This document shows positions 1-8,670 of a stretch of DNA of 32,367 bases, in pieces. The notes beneath the pieces were generated by a model. It searched no databases. It worked only from the letters and a program-made list of their open reading frames with translations, and was not told where the DNA came from. The DNA comes from JBGTBD01 sp041749475 (lineage in GTDB: Bacteria > Pseudomonadota > Alphaproteobacteria > Rickettsiales > UBA998), in the NCBI GenBank assembly GCA_041749475.1, contig JBGTBD010000049.1:1-32367 (forward strand). The letters are read 5' to 3'. Numbering within the stretch: position 1 is the stretch's first letter; every line of letters starts with the position of its first letter. The position numbers and the translations under genes are program-made.

Positions 1-495
1 GGCAGCGTCCTTAATATCGGCGACCGTCTGACCGTCACCAATACAGGTGACACCGTACACGTCACGGGTCTCTACCATAGCGGCAAGGAGGTCAAAAATG
101 CCCTGCCCGGCCAGGCCATCACCGTCGTCCTGAAAGAAGAAGTCGATCTCAGCCGAGGCTCCTTCCTCGCCAGTCCTGAGAGCCCCCCCATCACCACCGA
201 TAATTTCCGTGGCGGTGTTTTCTGGCTGAATACGCAAGAAGCCCAGCGCGAGAATTTCCAAGGCATCCTGAAAGTGCATCATCAGGAAGAAATGGCCGAA
301 GTGATGATCGACACATTCGACGGCCCCATCGGCCACGCCACAGTAATGACCGGCGCTCCGGTGACGCTCGACGGATACGAAAGCAACCCGCGCACAGGCC
401 TGTTCATGCTCATTGAACCGGAAACGGAGAAAGTGGTGGGAATCGGCAAGGCGCTGGAAGACGCCCGTCAACAGGCTGAGATTTTTAGCATCTAG
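1..495 (+). CDS. C-terminal part of a CysN/EF-Tu-like GTPase (sulfate adenylyltransferase subunit 1-like), 5' truncated by window
   Basis: The frame is open from base 1 and ends at TAG 493-495, so only the last 164 residues are present. The visible part starts in a beta-barrel of the EF-Tu domain 2 type (GDRLTV, then LPGQAITVVLKEEVDLSRG). This is the pattern of CysN, whose barrel carries a similar 'aGeAITLvL.dEiDiSRGd' stretch. The end (LDGYESNPRTGLFMLIE) also matches the CysN close 'D.Y..N..TG.FilId'. CysN makes the GTPase half of ATP sulfurylase, forming adenylyl sulfate in sulfate activation. Domain 3 looks shorter than in normal CysN: about 60 residues seem to be missing between FQGILKVHH and the final strand. 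The G domain and any cysD/cysC neighbour lie outside the window. The stop overlaps the convergent next gene by 4 bp. The family call is moderately sure; the exact function is not. Confidence 0.6.
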   Translation, partial: GSVLNIGDRLTVTNTGDTVHVTGLYHSGKEVKNALPGQAITVVLKEEVDLSRGSFLASPESPPITTDNFRGGVFWLNTQEAQRENFQGILKVHHQEEMAEVMIDTFDGPIGHATVMTGAPVTLDGYESNPRTGLFMLIEPETEKVVGIGKALEDARQQAEIFSI

Positions 496-1106
496 TCGAG
501 ACTGAACGACACCGATATGTTGCGCTGTTCCAAGAGCGCCAGCAGGTGATCGACATACTGTTTCAACTCGAAATGGTCCGCCTTAATCGCCTCAGCGAAT
601 TGCTGCAACTCATCCAGCTTCGCCGCAAGGTTTGGATTCTCTTTGCCGCTTTCCACCGTCTGATACCGCATCTGTTGATAATCGACGAAGAGCGCATTGT
701 TATAGATGAATCCATCCACCACTTTCTTGCACTTGTTATAAGTGACGACGATGGCCTTGCGTAACTCCGCATCATCCAACCGCCCCACAAATGACGCGTT
801 AGTGTTATAGATTGTAAAATAATCTTGCGTCAGCGGGTAATAGAACAACAGCGGCTCTCCCGCCTTCAGCCCTTCAATCGCCAGCCCAATGCGCCGCTGA
901 TGGAACTGCCACAGCGTATTCAACTCCACCCCGATGGAACTGAGCAACGAGCGTATCGCCCGCTCCTCCTCCCGCTCCTCGGCCTCGTAAGTGGATTTGA
1001 TGGCCTTATTGGTGGCGTATAACGTGAACCATCCCCCCACCGCCGCCCCGATGAGACCGGAAGAAAACCCGACCAGATTCTGCATGATCTCAGGTGTCAG
1101 CGCCAT
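492..1106 (-). CDS. Small membrane-anchored protein of unknown function, coupled to the Slam-like gene
   Basis: This 204-residue protein is not one I recognise. Residues 9-31 (LVGFSSGLIGAAVGGWFTLY) form one clear transmembrane segment. A highly charged helical stretch follows (AEEREEERA) and then a mostly alpha-helical body, so it is probably a bitopic inner-membrane protein with a cytoplasmic C-terminus. There is no good Shine-Dalgarno sequence before ATG 1106. The stop of the upstream Slam-like gene (1109-1111) is only 2 bp away, so translation is probably coupled and the two likely form one operon. This suggests a supporting role to the TPR/barrel protein, but that is inference from position only. 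Confidence 0.7.
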   Translation of the reverse strand: MALTPEIMQNLVGFSSGLIGAAVGGWFTLYATNKAIKSTYEAEEREEERAIRSLLSSIGVELNTLWQFHQRRIGLAIEGLKAGEPLLFYYPLTQDYFTIYNTNASFVGRLDDAELRKAIVVTYNKCKKVVDGFIYNNALFVDYQQMRYQTVESGKENPNLAAKLDELQQFAEAIKADHFELKQYVDHLLALLEQRNISVSFSLD

Positions 1107-1108
1107 GG

Positions 1109-2440
1109 CTAGAACCGCACGCTGAGCGTGGTGGAATACCGCGTATTTTTGTAATCATAATTCTCGATAGTGGAATTGACGTCTTTATGTTGCGCGCCGA
1201 TAGTGAAGATGACGTTATCGGTGATTTGTTTACCGACCGTGACCGTCCCCGTCTTTTCCTGATCCTTGCGCGGCAGGTTGCTGATAAAATTATCCGGCCC
1301 GTTATACTTGGTTTGGTTATACTGTGCATCCGCGCGGAAGAAATAGCCCTGCTCGAACTGGTGCGTATAGCCTAAGCTGGGTATGATCTGGTCGTTATCG
1401 TAATATTTCTGTTTTGTATCCTCATGCCGAAGCGCGATGCTGCCATCGACATAATCTTTCGGCCCGAACGCATAGCCGAATCCGGCCTCGAATTGCTGCG
1501 CATGTCCGGTACGGTCGTCATAGGTGCTGACCGTCGGCGAGTCGATGAACTCGCGATACTCGCGGGTCAGCGCCGTATTCACCATCAGCTGTGGCGTCCA
1601 CTGATACTGGGCGCTCAGCTTGGTGGCATAGGCATTGAGGTATTCTTCCTGATCGAGCCATACTTTCGTGGCGCTTTGGGTGAGGCTCAGGCGCGTATCC
1701 AGTTCCGGGAAATACAGCGTCGGCCCCGTCTGCGCCGAGATGATGCGGAGGTTCAACTCATCCAGATGATTCTGTTCGTTACCGTAGATATTCCCCATCG
1801 TCTCCCAACTATACCGCACGCCTTCCATTAGCTCGTCGCGAGGTTGATAGCGGTGGGTGATGCTAGCGGTGCTAAAGAATTGTGAATCACGCTTCGCTTG
1901 TTGGTCATCGGATAGAGGGATGGACGTATCGAACACGGTAATGCGCCCGGATGAAGACGAAGAATTCCCGTTTGAATCGAAATTCGCGCCCATCGAAATA
2001 CTGCCGCTGAAGAAATGCACCTGCGATGCGACATCTATCTGCTGGATAACGAAATCGATATTCTTCCTCACGGGCGGAGGAATATCCTTTCCACGCACTT
2101 CCAGTAACAGTTTCTTCGCATCCTCGTATCTTCCCATTCGCGAATAGGCGAGGCCGAGGTCAAGCTTCACCCGGTCAAGCTCGGGGTTGACCGCCAGCAT
2201 ATGCTCATACGCCCATACGGCCCTGTCCCACAGTCCGAGTTTTACGGCCATTTCCGCATAGGAAAAATACTGGTCGAGGTTATTGGGGTTATCCTGCATC
2301 GCGCGTTCATACGCACGCAAGGCGGACTCGGAAGGCAGCATGTCGAGAATGCGCGACTGCGATTCCTCCTGCGCAAGCGCAGGGAGGCTCACCCCGCACC
2401 ATGCAAGGCTGATGACAACAGTTCTATAAAGCTGTTTCAT
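1109..2440 (-). CDS. TPR plus outer-membrane beta-barrel protein, Slam (DUF560)-like surface-protein exporter
   Basis: The protein has 443 residues from ATG 2440. A GTG at 2461 would add 7 residues; I prefer the ATG because neither has a clear ribosome site and the ATG gives a clean Sec signal peptide (MKQLYRTVVI...LPALA, residues 1-23). Residues about 40-117 hold two TPR-like helical repeats (YAEMAVKLGLWDRAVWAYEHML, then LGLAYSRMGRYEDAKKLL). From about residue 145 to the end are alternating amphipathic strands closing on a terminal phenylalanine (TTLSVRF), as in outer-membrane barrels. The barrel opens with GANFDSNGN (151-159), like the 'G..yDSN' opening I associate with Slam proteins. Slam proteins (N-terminal TPR, C-terminal 14-strand DUF560 barrel) move TbpB-like surface proteins across the outer membrane. 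A fitting substrate is encoded nearby at 4767-7919. Another TPR-porin family is possible. Confidence 0.68.
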   Translation of the reverse strand: MKQLYRTVVISLAWCGVSLPALAQEESQSRILDMLPSESALRAYERAMQDNPNNLDQYFSYAEMAVKLGLWDRAVWAYEHMLAVNPELDRVKLDLGLAYSRMGRYEDAKKLLLEVRGKDIPPPVRKNIDFVIQQIDVASQVHFFSGSISMGANFDSNGNSSSSSGRITVFDTSIPLSDDQQAKRDSQFFSTASITHRYQPRDELMEGVRYSWETMGNIYGNEQNHLDELNLRIISAQTGPTLYFPELDTRLSLTQSATKVWLDQEEYLNAYATKLSAQYQWTPQLMVNTALTREYREFIDSPTVSTYDDRTGHAQQFEAGFGYAFGPKDYVDGSIALRHEDTKQKYYDNDQIIPSLGYTHQFEQGYFFRADAQYNQTKYNGPDNFISNLPRKDQEKTGTVTVGKQITDNVIFTIGAQHKDVNSTIENYDYKNTRYSTTLSVRF

Positions 2441-2544
2441 ATGCAAAAATTTCACTCTCACATGATAGCGGAGGGGGATTAAGAAAAAATAAATCGAAAT
2501 TCCCTTAATTATCTCCTAATTTAGAGTAAATATAAGGAACACCA

Positions 2545-4764
2545 ATGGCTCTGAAGCGTCGCCTCGCCTATCTTTTCCCGCTCATGATGCTCGTCGCTGC
2601 CGTGGCGCTCTACCTGTCCCATCCGCCCATTCTGAAGAAAATGCAGTTCGCCGTATTCGATGGCTACATGGCGTTGAAACCGCGCCCTTATGAAGAACTC
2701 CCGGTTAAAATCATCGATATCGACGACGCTTCCTTACGCAAAATCGGGCAATGGCCGTGGCCGCGCAATAAACTGGCCGAGCTTGTGACCCGTTTACAAC
2801 AAGCCGAAGCCGCTGCCATCTCCTTCGACGTCCTGTTCGCCGAACCTGACCGCACCTCCCCCAGCAATATCCTACCGCTTTGGGGACAGGAAGCATTACT
2901 CAAGGATAGCCGCTTCCAAAAGATCGAAGACCATGACCAGATGTTCGCCGAAGCCATCAAGGGCGCGAACGTCGTCACCGGGTTCGTCCTGACCGACGGC
3001 GTCGGTGAAATGCCCACCAAGAAATTCGGCTACTCCTACACGGGTGATGACCCCGCCGCCTTTCTTGACGGCTATGTCGGCTCTGTCAATTCTCTCTCTC
3101 CACTAGAAGAGGCTGCGACGGGGAATGGCGCGCTGAACGCCGTACCGGAAATGGACGGCATCATCCGCCGCCTCAATATCGGCTTTCGCCTCGGCAACTC
3201 GATGTATCCCGGCCTGATGGGAGAGACGTTGCGCATCGCCCAAGGCGCGTCCGGCTACCTGTTGAAGACGACGCAAGCCAGCGGCGAATCAGCGGGGCAG
3301 GACGGCTACGGCATCGTCAGCGCCAAGATTGGCGACTACGTTATCCCCACCGAGCCGAACGGGAAATTCTGGGTCTATTTCACCGAGTACGAACCCAGCC
3401 GCTATATTCCCGCATGGAAGATATTCAGCGATGATTTCGATCCTGAACTGGTCAAGGGCCAAATCCTTTTCATCGGCACAAGCGCGCAAGGCCTGCGCGA
3501 TATCCGGGCAACCCCCCTTAATCCCACCACTAACGGCGTGGAAGTCCACGTACAGGCGATGGAGCAGGTGCTATTGGGCAAGTTCCTTGAACGCCCCGAC
3601 TATATTCAGGAAATCGAACTCGCCGGCATCATCATCACAGCGCTGGTGCTGATCATCGTCATCTCCACCTTCTCCGCCGGGTGGGGTGCGGTGGTGATGC
3701 TGCTGGCCATCGGCGGATCCGTCTACGGCTCATGGCTCGCTTTCACGGAGCAGGGATTGCTGATCGATCCCGTGACGCCGGGTGTGACGGTTCTGCTTAT
3801 CTACATGTCCGAATCGCTGCGTCGCTTCATCATGTCCGAGCGCGAGAAGAAACATATCCGCAGCGCCTTCTCGCACTATATGTCCCCCGCCCTCGTCGAG
3901 CGCCTCGCCGCTAATCCCGACGCATTGAAATTGGGGGGCGAGATGCGGACGATGACGATTCTTTTCTGCGATATACGGGGCTTTACCACCATTTCCGAAC
4001 AATATAACGCCGAGGAGCTCACCCGCTTCATCAACCGCTTTCTGACCCCGATGACCGATGTCATCCTCTCCCATTCCGGTACGATCGACAAATACATGGG
4101 AGACGCGATCATGGCCTTCTGGAATGCCCCGCTCGACGACGAAGCCCACGCCGCCAATGCCTGCCGCGCGGCTCTGCACATGATGTCACGCCTGCGCGAA
4201 GTCAACATTGAGCGCGAAGCGGAATCGAAGGAGAAGAACGTCCTCTTCCTCCCCATCCATATCGGTATCGGGCTAAACACGGGTGAAGTCTGCGTCGGCA
4301 ATATGGGCTCTGACCAGCGCTTCGATTATTCGGTATTGGGGGATGACGTTAACCTCGCCTCCCGCCTCGAAGGCCAGAGCAAGACCTACGGCGTGCATAT
4401 CGTCCTCGGTGACAAGACCGTGCAGCACGTACCCGATATGGCCATCATCGAACTCGATCTTATCAAAGTCAAAGGCAAGACCGAAGCCGTCCGCATCCAT
4501 GCCTTATTGGGTGATGCCGCCCTCGCCATCAATCCCGCCTTTCTCACATTCAAGGGAACCTATCAGGAGATGCTCACCACCTACCGCGCACAAGACTGGC
4601 ACAAGGCACGCGGCCTATTGGACAAATGCGAAACCCTCTCCGCCCAGACCCCTTGCGAAAAGCTGGACGGCCTGTTCGACCTCTACCGCGAACGCATCCG
4701 CGAATACGAAAAAACGCCACCCCAGCAAGACTGGGATGGCGTATATGTTGCGATGTCTAAATAG
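2545..4764 (+). CDS. CHASE2-domain class III adenylate cyclase
   Basis: This 739-residue inner-membrane sensor enzyme converts ATP to cAMP. An AAGGA at 2534-2538 supports ATG 2545. The order is a transmembrane helix (about 8-25), a periplasmic CHASE2 domain (about 30-345, with the typical IIDIDDASLRKIGQWPWPR), three transmembrane helices (about 357-377, 381-400, 411-427), the cyclase domain (about 465-655), and a helical tail ending in DWDGVYV, seen in other CHASE2 cyclases. Metal-binding D476 (FCDIRGF) and D520 (YMGDA), adenine-selecting K516 and D600 (LGDDVN), and transition-state N603 and R607 are all present, so it should be active and ATP-specific. It is divergent from the Slam-like gene (104 bp AT-rich gap) and its stop is 2 bp from the stop of the convergent FecR-domain gene. 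The ligand of the CHASE2 domain is not known. The family call is firm. Confidence 0.93.
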   Translation: MALKRRLAYLFPLMMLVAAVALYLSHPPILKKMQFAVFDGYMALKPRPYEELPVKIIDIDDASLRKIGQWPWPRNKLAELVTRLQQAEAAAISFDVLFAEPDRTSPSNILPLWGQEALLKDSRFQKIEDHDQMFAEAIKGANVVTGFVLTDGVGEMPTKKFGYSYTGDDPAAFLDGYVGSVNSLSPLEEAATGNGALNAVPEMDGIIRRLNIGFRLGNSMYPGLMGETLRIAQGASGYLLKTTQASGESAGQDGYGIVSAKIGDYVIPTEPNGKFWVYFTEYEPSRYIPAWKIFSDDFDPELVKGQILFIGTSAQGLRDIRATPLNPTTNGVEVHVQAMEQVLLGKFLERPDYIQEIELAGIIITALVLIIVISTFSAGWGAVVMLLAIGGSVYGSWLAFTEQGLLIDPVTPGVTVLLIYMSESLRRFIMSEREKKHIRSAFSHYMSPALVERLAANPDALKLGGEMRTMTILFCDIRGFTTISEQYNAEELTRFINRFLTPMTDVILSHSGTIDKYMGDAIMAFWNAPLDDEAHAANACRAALHMMSRLREVNIEREAESKEKNVLFLPIHIGIGLNTGEVCVGNMGSDQRFDYSVLGDDVNLASRLEGQSKTYGVHIVLGDKTVQHVPDMAIIELDLIKVKGKTEAVRIHALLGDAALAINPAFLTFKGTYQEMLTTYRAQDWHKARGLLDKCETLSAQTPCEKLDGLFDLYRERIREYEKTPPQQDWDGVYVAMSK

Positions 4765-4766
4765 GA

Positions 4767-7700
4767 CTACGGTGTAGGAGTAGCAGGTATTGCTGCACCA
4801 TGATACACACCAGCGCCGACAATCTGCTTAGTCGTATCCATGGGGTCTGTGAAACCAACACCGAACCCACCTGCCACTTCTTTAGCGACGTTTGTTGGCG
4901 TATTCCCGTAGAATCCACCCGTGATGTTGCTTTCGGCATTAAGTGCTGCATTCGTCCCGTACACGACCCGCATCTGACTGAGATCCATCTGGAAAGTTGC
5001 GTGCCCGGATCCTTCAATCGGTACAGTCGCGACATTTTGCTCAATAAGCGTCGCAGACAACGCACCGACGGCAGGGAACGAAATTTGTAAAGCTTTCAGC
5101 TGACGATGGCCCAGATCCGCCTCTGCGTTCATGTTTCCTGCGCGGTTATATAAGGTTTTCGTGCCATTCACATCGAGTACAAAATTACCGTATGCATTGC
5201 CCTCATAATTCACAGAATTATAGGTTGTTGGGGTAGTCACCTTTGCTGCAAGATTTTCCGTAGCTTCACGTCCCGCCACATAGGGAATCAAGTTAGGTGC
5301 TTTATCAACGCTACCAACCGTGAATTCACCGCCCCAAACCCCCCAATGCGTGAATTTGCAGTCTGCGCATTGCGGCACGTTATTATTTACCATCGCTCCC
5401 CCGGAAGCGATGAAGGAAGCTTGAGTCTCACTGCCACCCGACATTTGTGAGGCATAAAGCGAATCGGAAATATAGGCGCTTTGAGCAGGGCCGCCGAACT
5501 GGACGCTATTGGTGGCTCCCGCTGCAGTGGCATAATCATTTGTGCTACGCACCTGGAAGTTCCCGTTCACCCTGCCATCCGCTGTAACACTTAGTGTTGA
5601 GACTAAGCCCGGATCCGTTTGATAAGCGGAATATGCTTTGCTGGCGTCCGGGCCGGACACCATGATCCCCCCTGCCGTCACTTTCATGTTCTGCCCCAGA
5701 TTACGGCGGGCGGCGTCAGCGACGCTCGCATTCGCTGAATATTGACTGTCATCGCGCGTGGCAGCCTGTGCACCGTTATAGGCGACCGGATTTCCATCAA
5801 ATACCGCAGACGTGAAGGCATTATCATCTCCCTGCTGGTAATCGAGAAGGAATCCATCAATGCCAGTGCCAGATTTAGCGAAGATATTATGCCCCACCTG
5901 CACTTCTCCGTATTTCGTTTGCGGAACGATGCTCAGAAGAGTTCCACTGCCATAGCCCGTAAAGTCAAGCAGTACGCCTTTAGCATAAGGGTTGCCCCCC
6001 GCGCCGACCGTACCCGCGCCGGATTCATTGAAATTGCCGAAGGATACGCGTGCAAAGCTATTCACATTGCCGCCACCCGTATTCCACGAATTGAGTGTAT
6101 CATTTCCAAGGAAGTTTATATACCCAGAGACAAACTTTTTATTGTTCCAGTCAACCGTCATTCCTAAATTTCCATTATTCGGAAGATCCATACCACTGAC
6201 CAGTGATGTGGCCGCAGAGTTATAATTATAAAGCCCGGGATTGGTAGCACTCACTTCTCCCGTGATGTTAGGCAGGAAGGAGTAATAAAGAATACCGCTT
6301 TCCGCCGCCGCATTCGCTTTCAACGTTGCGCTTTGTGCAATCGCAGTGCGAAGACTGTACGAGGTGGACACCGTTTCCCCAAATACGCCCTGATCAACCC
6401 TCAGGCGGTCATTTATTTCACTCGGTTCCGCCGTATCATCCTTGAAGCGGAAGTAATTCATCGCACCGTTGACGGATTGATAGGTCACGCCTGAATCGAA
6501 TTCTTCGTCTCCAGCCGCATAATTTACGCCATCGAGAATATGTGCGGCATCGAAATGGTTGGTATCATCGAGAACCTGAACAGTACCAGAAGAGAACCAT
6601 GCCGTCGGTATCACAACGCTATCCGGGGTGGATGAGCCATCATCAAGAGTATTACCCAGATAAGCACTCACATTCGTCGTACCATCCCACGTCGTTCCTG
6701 CATTGGCTTCAATGCGGCCTGCAACGATTTCGTTAGGCTCATAAACACTGTTCACGGTCACGTCATCTTTCATCGAGAAATAACGACCACGGATAGTATA
6801 CGTCGGCCCACTGCTGGAGGACGAACCACCGGTAGAGGAACTGCTTGCCGGAGGTGTAGTAACTACCGGCGCTCCCGCGACCGGGGCGACCGGAGGTGCA
6901 GTTACCGGCTGGGTCGGCGCGACGGGCGCAGTGCCAGCGAGCGGCGGCAAGCCTTGGTTGTTACGTGCGGTGTTGATCGCTGTCTCAAGCGTAGTATTAT
7001 TCGACGCATTGATGAAGTTACCCGTCGCATCGGTTGTACCGCTGACGACATTGACCACTTCCTGCTTCACCGCATCGGTACGGGAAGTCTCCGCGACGTT
7101 GCCGGTAACGGTGTTGGATGACGTACCCGCAGACTCGGTCACCGGGGTAGTGGAGGTATTCGATTGCGGACTGGAGCTGTCGCCGGATGCACCACCCGAG
7201 GACGAACCGCCGCTATTGCTGGAATCACCCGAGCCGTTCACGCCCGTACCCTCACCCACATCGTTTTGAGTAGGAGCATTGGAGCTGGCCGCGCCCGAAG
7301 GCTCGAACGCACCCAGATGTTGCTGGATGACGGCAGGCGGCAACGCGCTCGGCTGCGCATTGGCATCCGGCAGGTTGAACCCGGTGTTGAATGTTGTGGT
7401 GCTGACGGTCTGCCCCGCACCGTTGGTCATCGTCATCTCTTCCCCGTAGATGAAGATACTATCGGTCGCGCCCGTTGCTCCGGTCACGTGCGTATCGACG
7501 ATACCGCCACGAATACCGATGGTGGCCACAGGCGTTTTAATGGTCACCGGCTCTTTCTTGGAAAGATGCCCGCCCACGAAACGCATCGCGCCCTTCACGG
7601 AGCTGAGGACGAGTTTGCCTTGGGAGGTCTCAGGATTATAGACGAAGGTGTCGATCTTGACGTTCGTCCCGGCATTGACGGTCAGCGTCGAGCGATCCAG

Positions 7701-7919
7701 GAAAATCAACTGCGCTTTAGCGTCCTTGCTGGTGATGTCGTCATTGAGGAAGATTTTGTCGCCCACTTTCAGTGCGCGGGTGTTGCCTTCCGCGTCGATC
7801 GCGGAGAGTTCCTTGCCAGCAAGGCCGACGACGCCCACCTTTTCAAGCGCAGCGAGAGCAGCTTGCCCTGAGAATAGAATCGCCGCCATCATGCCGAGTG
7901 CGAGTGTGTGTGTACGCAT
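4767..7919 (-). CDS. Large secreted FecR-domain protein with C-terminal TbpB-like beta-barrel
   Basis: The protein has 1050 residues, and AGGAG just upstream supports ATG 7919. A Sec signal peptide (residues 1-23, ending AALA) has no lipobox cysteine, so it is probably not a lipoprotein. Residues about 30-180 are a FecR domain (LKVGDKIFLND, LDRSTLTVNAGT, and TPVATIGIRGG at 129-139). About 205-375 is a Ser/Gly/Thr/Pro-rich linker. The rest is beta-rich. Near the end are a CxxC (C851, C854) before HWGVWGGEF, GNFVLDV, GHATFQMDL, and GGFYG (1001-1005) followed by EVAGGFGVGF. The last motif is like the 'GGFYGp.a.E.GG.F' of transferrin-binding protein B-type barrels carried by Slam substrates. The gene is second in an operon with the TPR gene (24 bp gap). 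I infer a surface-exposed or released protein exported by the Slam-like barrel at 1109-2440. The FecR call is firm; the TbpB-like call is good but made by eye. Confidence 0.85.
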   Translation of the reverse strand: MRTHTLALGMMAAILFSGQAALAALEKVGVVGLAGKELSAIDAEGNTRALKVGDKIFLNDDITSKDAKAQLIFLDRSTLTVNAGTNVKIDTFVYNPETSQGKLVLSSVKGAMRFVGGHLSKKEPVTIKTPVATIGIRGGIVDTHVTGATGATDSIFIYGEEMTMTNGAGQTVSTTTFNTGFNLPDANAQPSALPPAVIQQHLGAFEPSGAASSNAPTQNDVGEGTGVNGSGDSSNSGGSSSGGASGDSSSPQSNTSTTPVTESAGTSSNTVTGNVAETSRTDAVKQEVVNVVSGTTDATGNFINASNNTTLETAINTARNNQGLPPLAGTAPVAPTQPVTAPPVAPVAGAPVVTTPPASSSSTGGSSSSSGPTYTIRGRYFSMKDDVTVNSVYEPNEIVAGRIEANAGTTWDGTTNVSAYLGNTLDDGSSTPDSVVIPTAWFSSGTVQVLDDTNHFDAAHILDGVNYAAGDEEFDSGVTYQSVNGAMNYFRFKDDTAEPSEINDRLRVDQGVFGETVSTSYSLRTAIAQSATLKANAAAESGILYYSFLPNITGEVSATNPGLYNYNSAATSLVSGMDLPNNGNLGMTVDWNNKKFVSGYINFLGNDTLNSWNTGGGNVNSFARVSFGNFNESGAGTVGAGGNPYAKGVLLDFTGYGSGTLLSIVPQTKYGEVQVGHNIFAKSGTGIDGFLLDYQQGDDNAFTSAVFDGNPVAYNGAQAATRDDSQYSANASVADAARRNLGQNMKVTAGGIMVSGPDASKAYSAYQTDPGLVSTLSVTADGRVNGNFQVRSTNDYATAAGATNSVQFGGPAQSAYISDSLYASQMSGGSETQASFIASGGAMVNNNVPQCADCKFTHWGVWGGEFTVGSVDKAPNLIPYVAGREATENLAAKVTTPTTYNSVNYEGNAYGNFVLDVNGTKTLYNRAGNMNAEADLGHRQLKALQISFPAVGALSATLIEQNVATVPIEGSGHATFQMDLSQMRVVYGTNAALNAESNITGGFYGNTPTNVAKEVAGGFGVGFTDPMDTTKQIVGAGVYHGAAIPATPTP

Positions 7920-7943
7920 AAGGAACTCCTGTGTCCTGTGTTC

Positions 7944-8348
7944 TTATAATTTCGCGAGGTATTCTTTGGCCAAGGCCACTTGTTTTTCGCTGGCGTTTTC
8001 ATCTTCCAGCACGTCCGTCAGATATTGTTTGGCGACCGTTTTCGATTCGAGCAGGGAATACATCATCCCCAGCTCCAGACGCACTTCGGTTAAAGCCGGA
8101 TTCTGGATGAGCAAACGCTCCAGCGGCGGGATTGCCGATTCATAATCTTCCAACTCGACTGCGAGTTCAGCATATTTCATGGTATTGGCAATATCGGTGG
8201 GATCATCGATCATCCGGCTGAACGCCGCCTCGAATTCATGAGCGACAGTAGCCTTGTCCCGTGCTTGCGCGGATATATCGGAATGCGCGACATTCGCGGC
8301 GATCGCGAAGAAAACGGCAGAGAGAAAAATGTTTTTCATAGAACGCAT
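7944..8348 (-). CDS. Small secreted TPR protein, related to the TPR part of the Slam-like gene
   Basis: This 134-residue protein has a signal peptide (MKNIFLSAVFFAIAANVAHS core) and two TPR-like repeats (residues about 48-113). ATG 8348 has a GGGG 7 nt upstream; ATG 8339, three codons later, is also possible, and an upstream TTG (8360) is less likely. Aligned by hand without gaps, residues 48-113 share 24 of 66 positions with residues 50-115 of the Slam-like protein. Examples are YAELAVELEDYESAI against YAEMAVKLGLWDRAV, and LLIQNPALTEVRLELGMMYS against MLAVNPELDRVKLDLGLAYS. It lies 24 bp ahead of the FecR-domain gene in one operon. A periplasmic adaptor or chaperone for that protein on its way to the exporter is a reasonable inference, not shown by the sequence. 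Confidence 0.8.
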   Translation of the reverse strand: MRSMKNIFLSAVFFAIAANVAHSDISAQARDKATVAHEFEAAFSRMIDDPTDIANTMKYAELAVELEDYESAIPPLERLLIQNPALTEVRLELGMMYSLLESKTVAKQYLTDVLEDENASEKQVALAKEYLAKL

Positions 8349-8670
8349 GACAAACCCCAAAACTGTAACGTAGCTGTACTCGCCACGAAGTTCAGAATAC
8401 GCCTAGGGGGTTAAACAAAGATTAACAACCATTAGTGGGCTTTATGATAATTCCATGACAGGTTGCAAAAGATTTATCTAAAATACCTAGAAAAATTAGT
8501 GATTTATTTAGTAAATGATGGCGGTAAACCTTGGTATTAGCAATATTTTACCGGATGGCTAAAAATTAATTTTTATTTATAAACTAAGTTTTAAATATTT
8601 TGCGCTCTCATCAGGGGTGTTCTCACGTTTTTTATTAAACGCAGCGTCACTTTTCAGTATAGTGTTTCTC
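8349..8670. other. AT-rich divergent intergenic region
   Basis: About 320 bp separate the start of the TPR-FecR operon (minus strand) and the cNMP-binding gene (plus strand). The stretch is clearly more AT-rich than the flanking genes, with runs such as aaaaattaatttttattt near 8565. Promoters for both sides must lie here, but I could not find a convincing -35/-10 pair with proper spacing, nor a CRP-type TGTGA-N6-TCACA palindrome. A GTG at 8617 could extend the plus-strand gene upstream by 18 codons and would cover part of the region. Confidence 0.5.

Noticed and set aside
7164..7871. 235-residue open frame on the plus strand opposite the FecR-domain gene
   Set aside because: It is the antisense of a well-supported gene, rich in Arg/Gly/His as expected from a shadow frame, with no ribosome site.
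8349..8670. CRP-type cAMP regulator binding site
   Set aside because: No TGTGA-N6-TCACA-like palindrome was found, and the nearby cNMP-binding protein has no DNA-binding domain.
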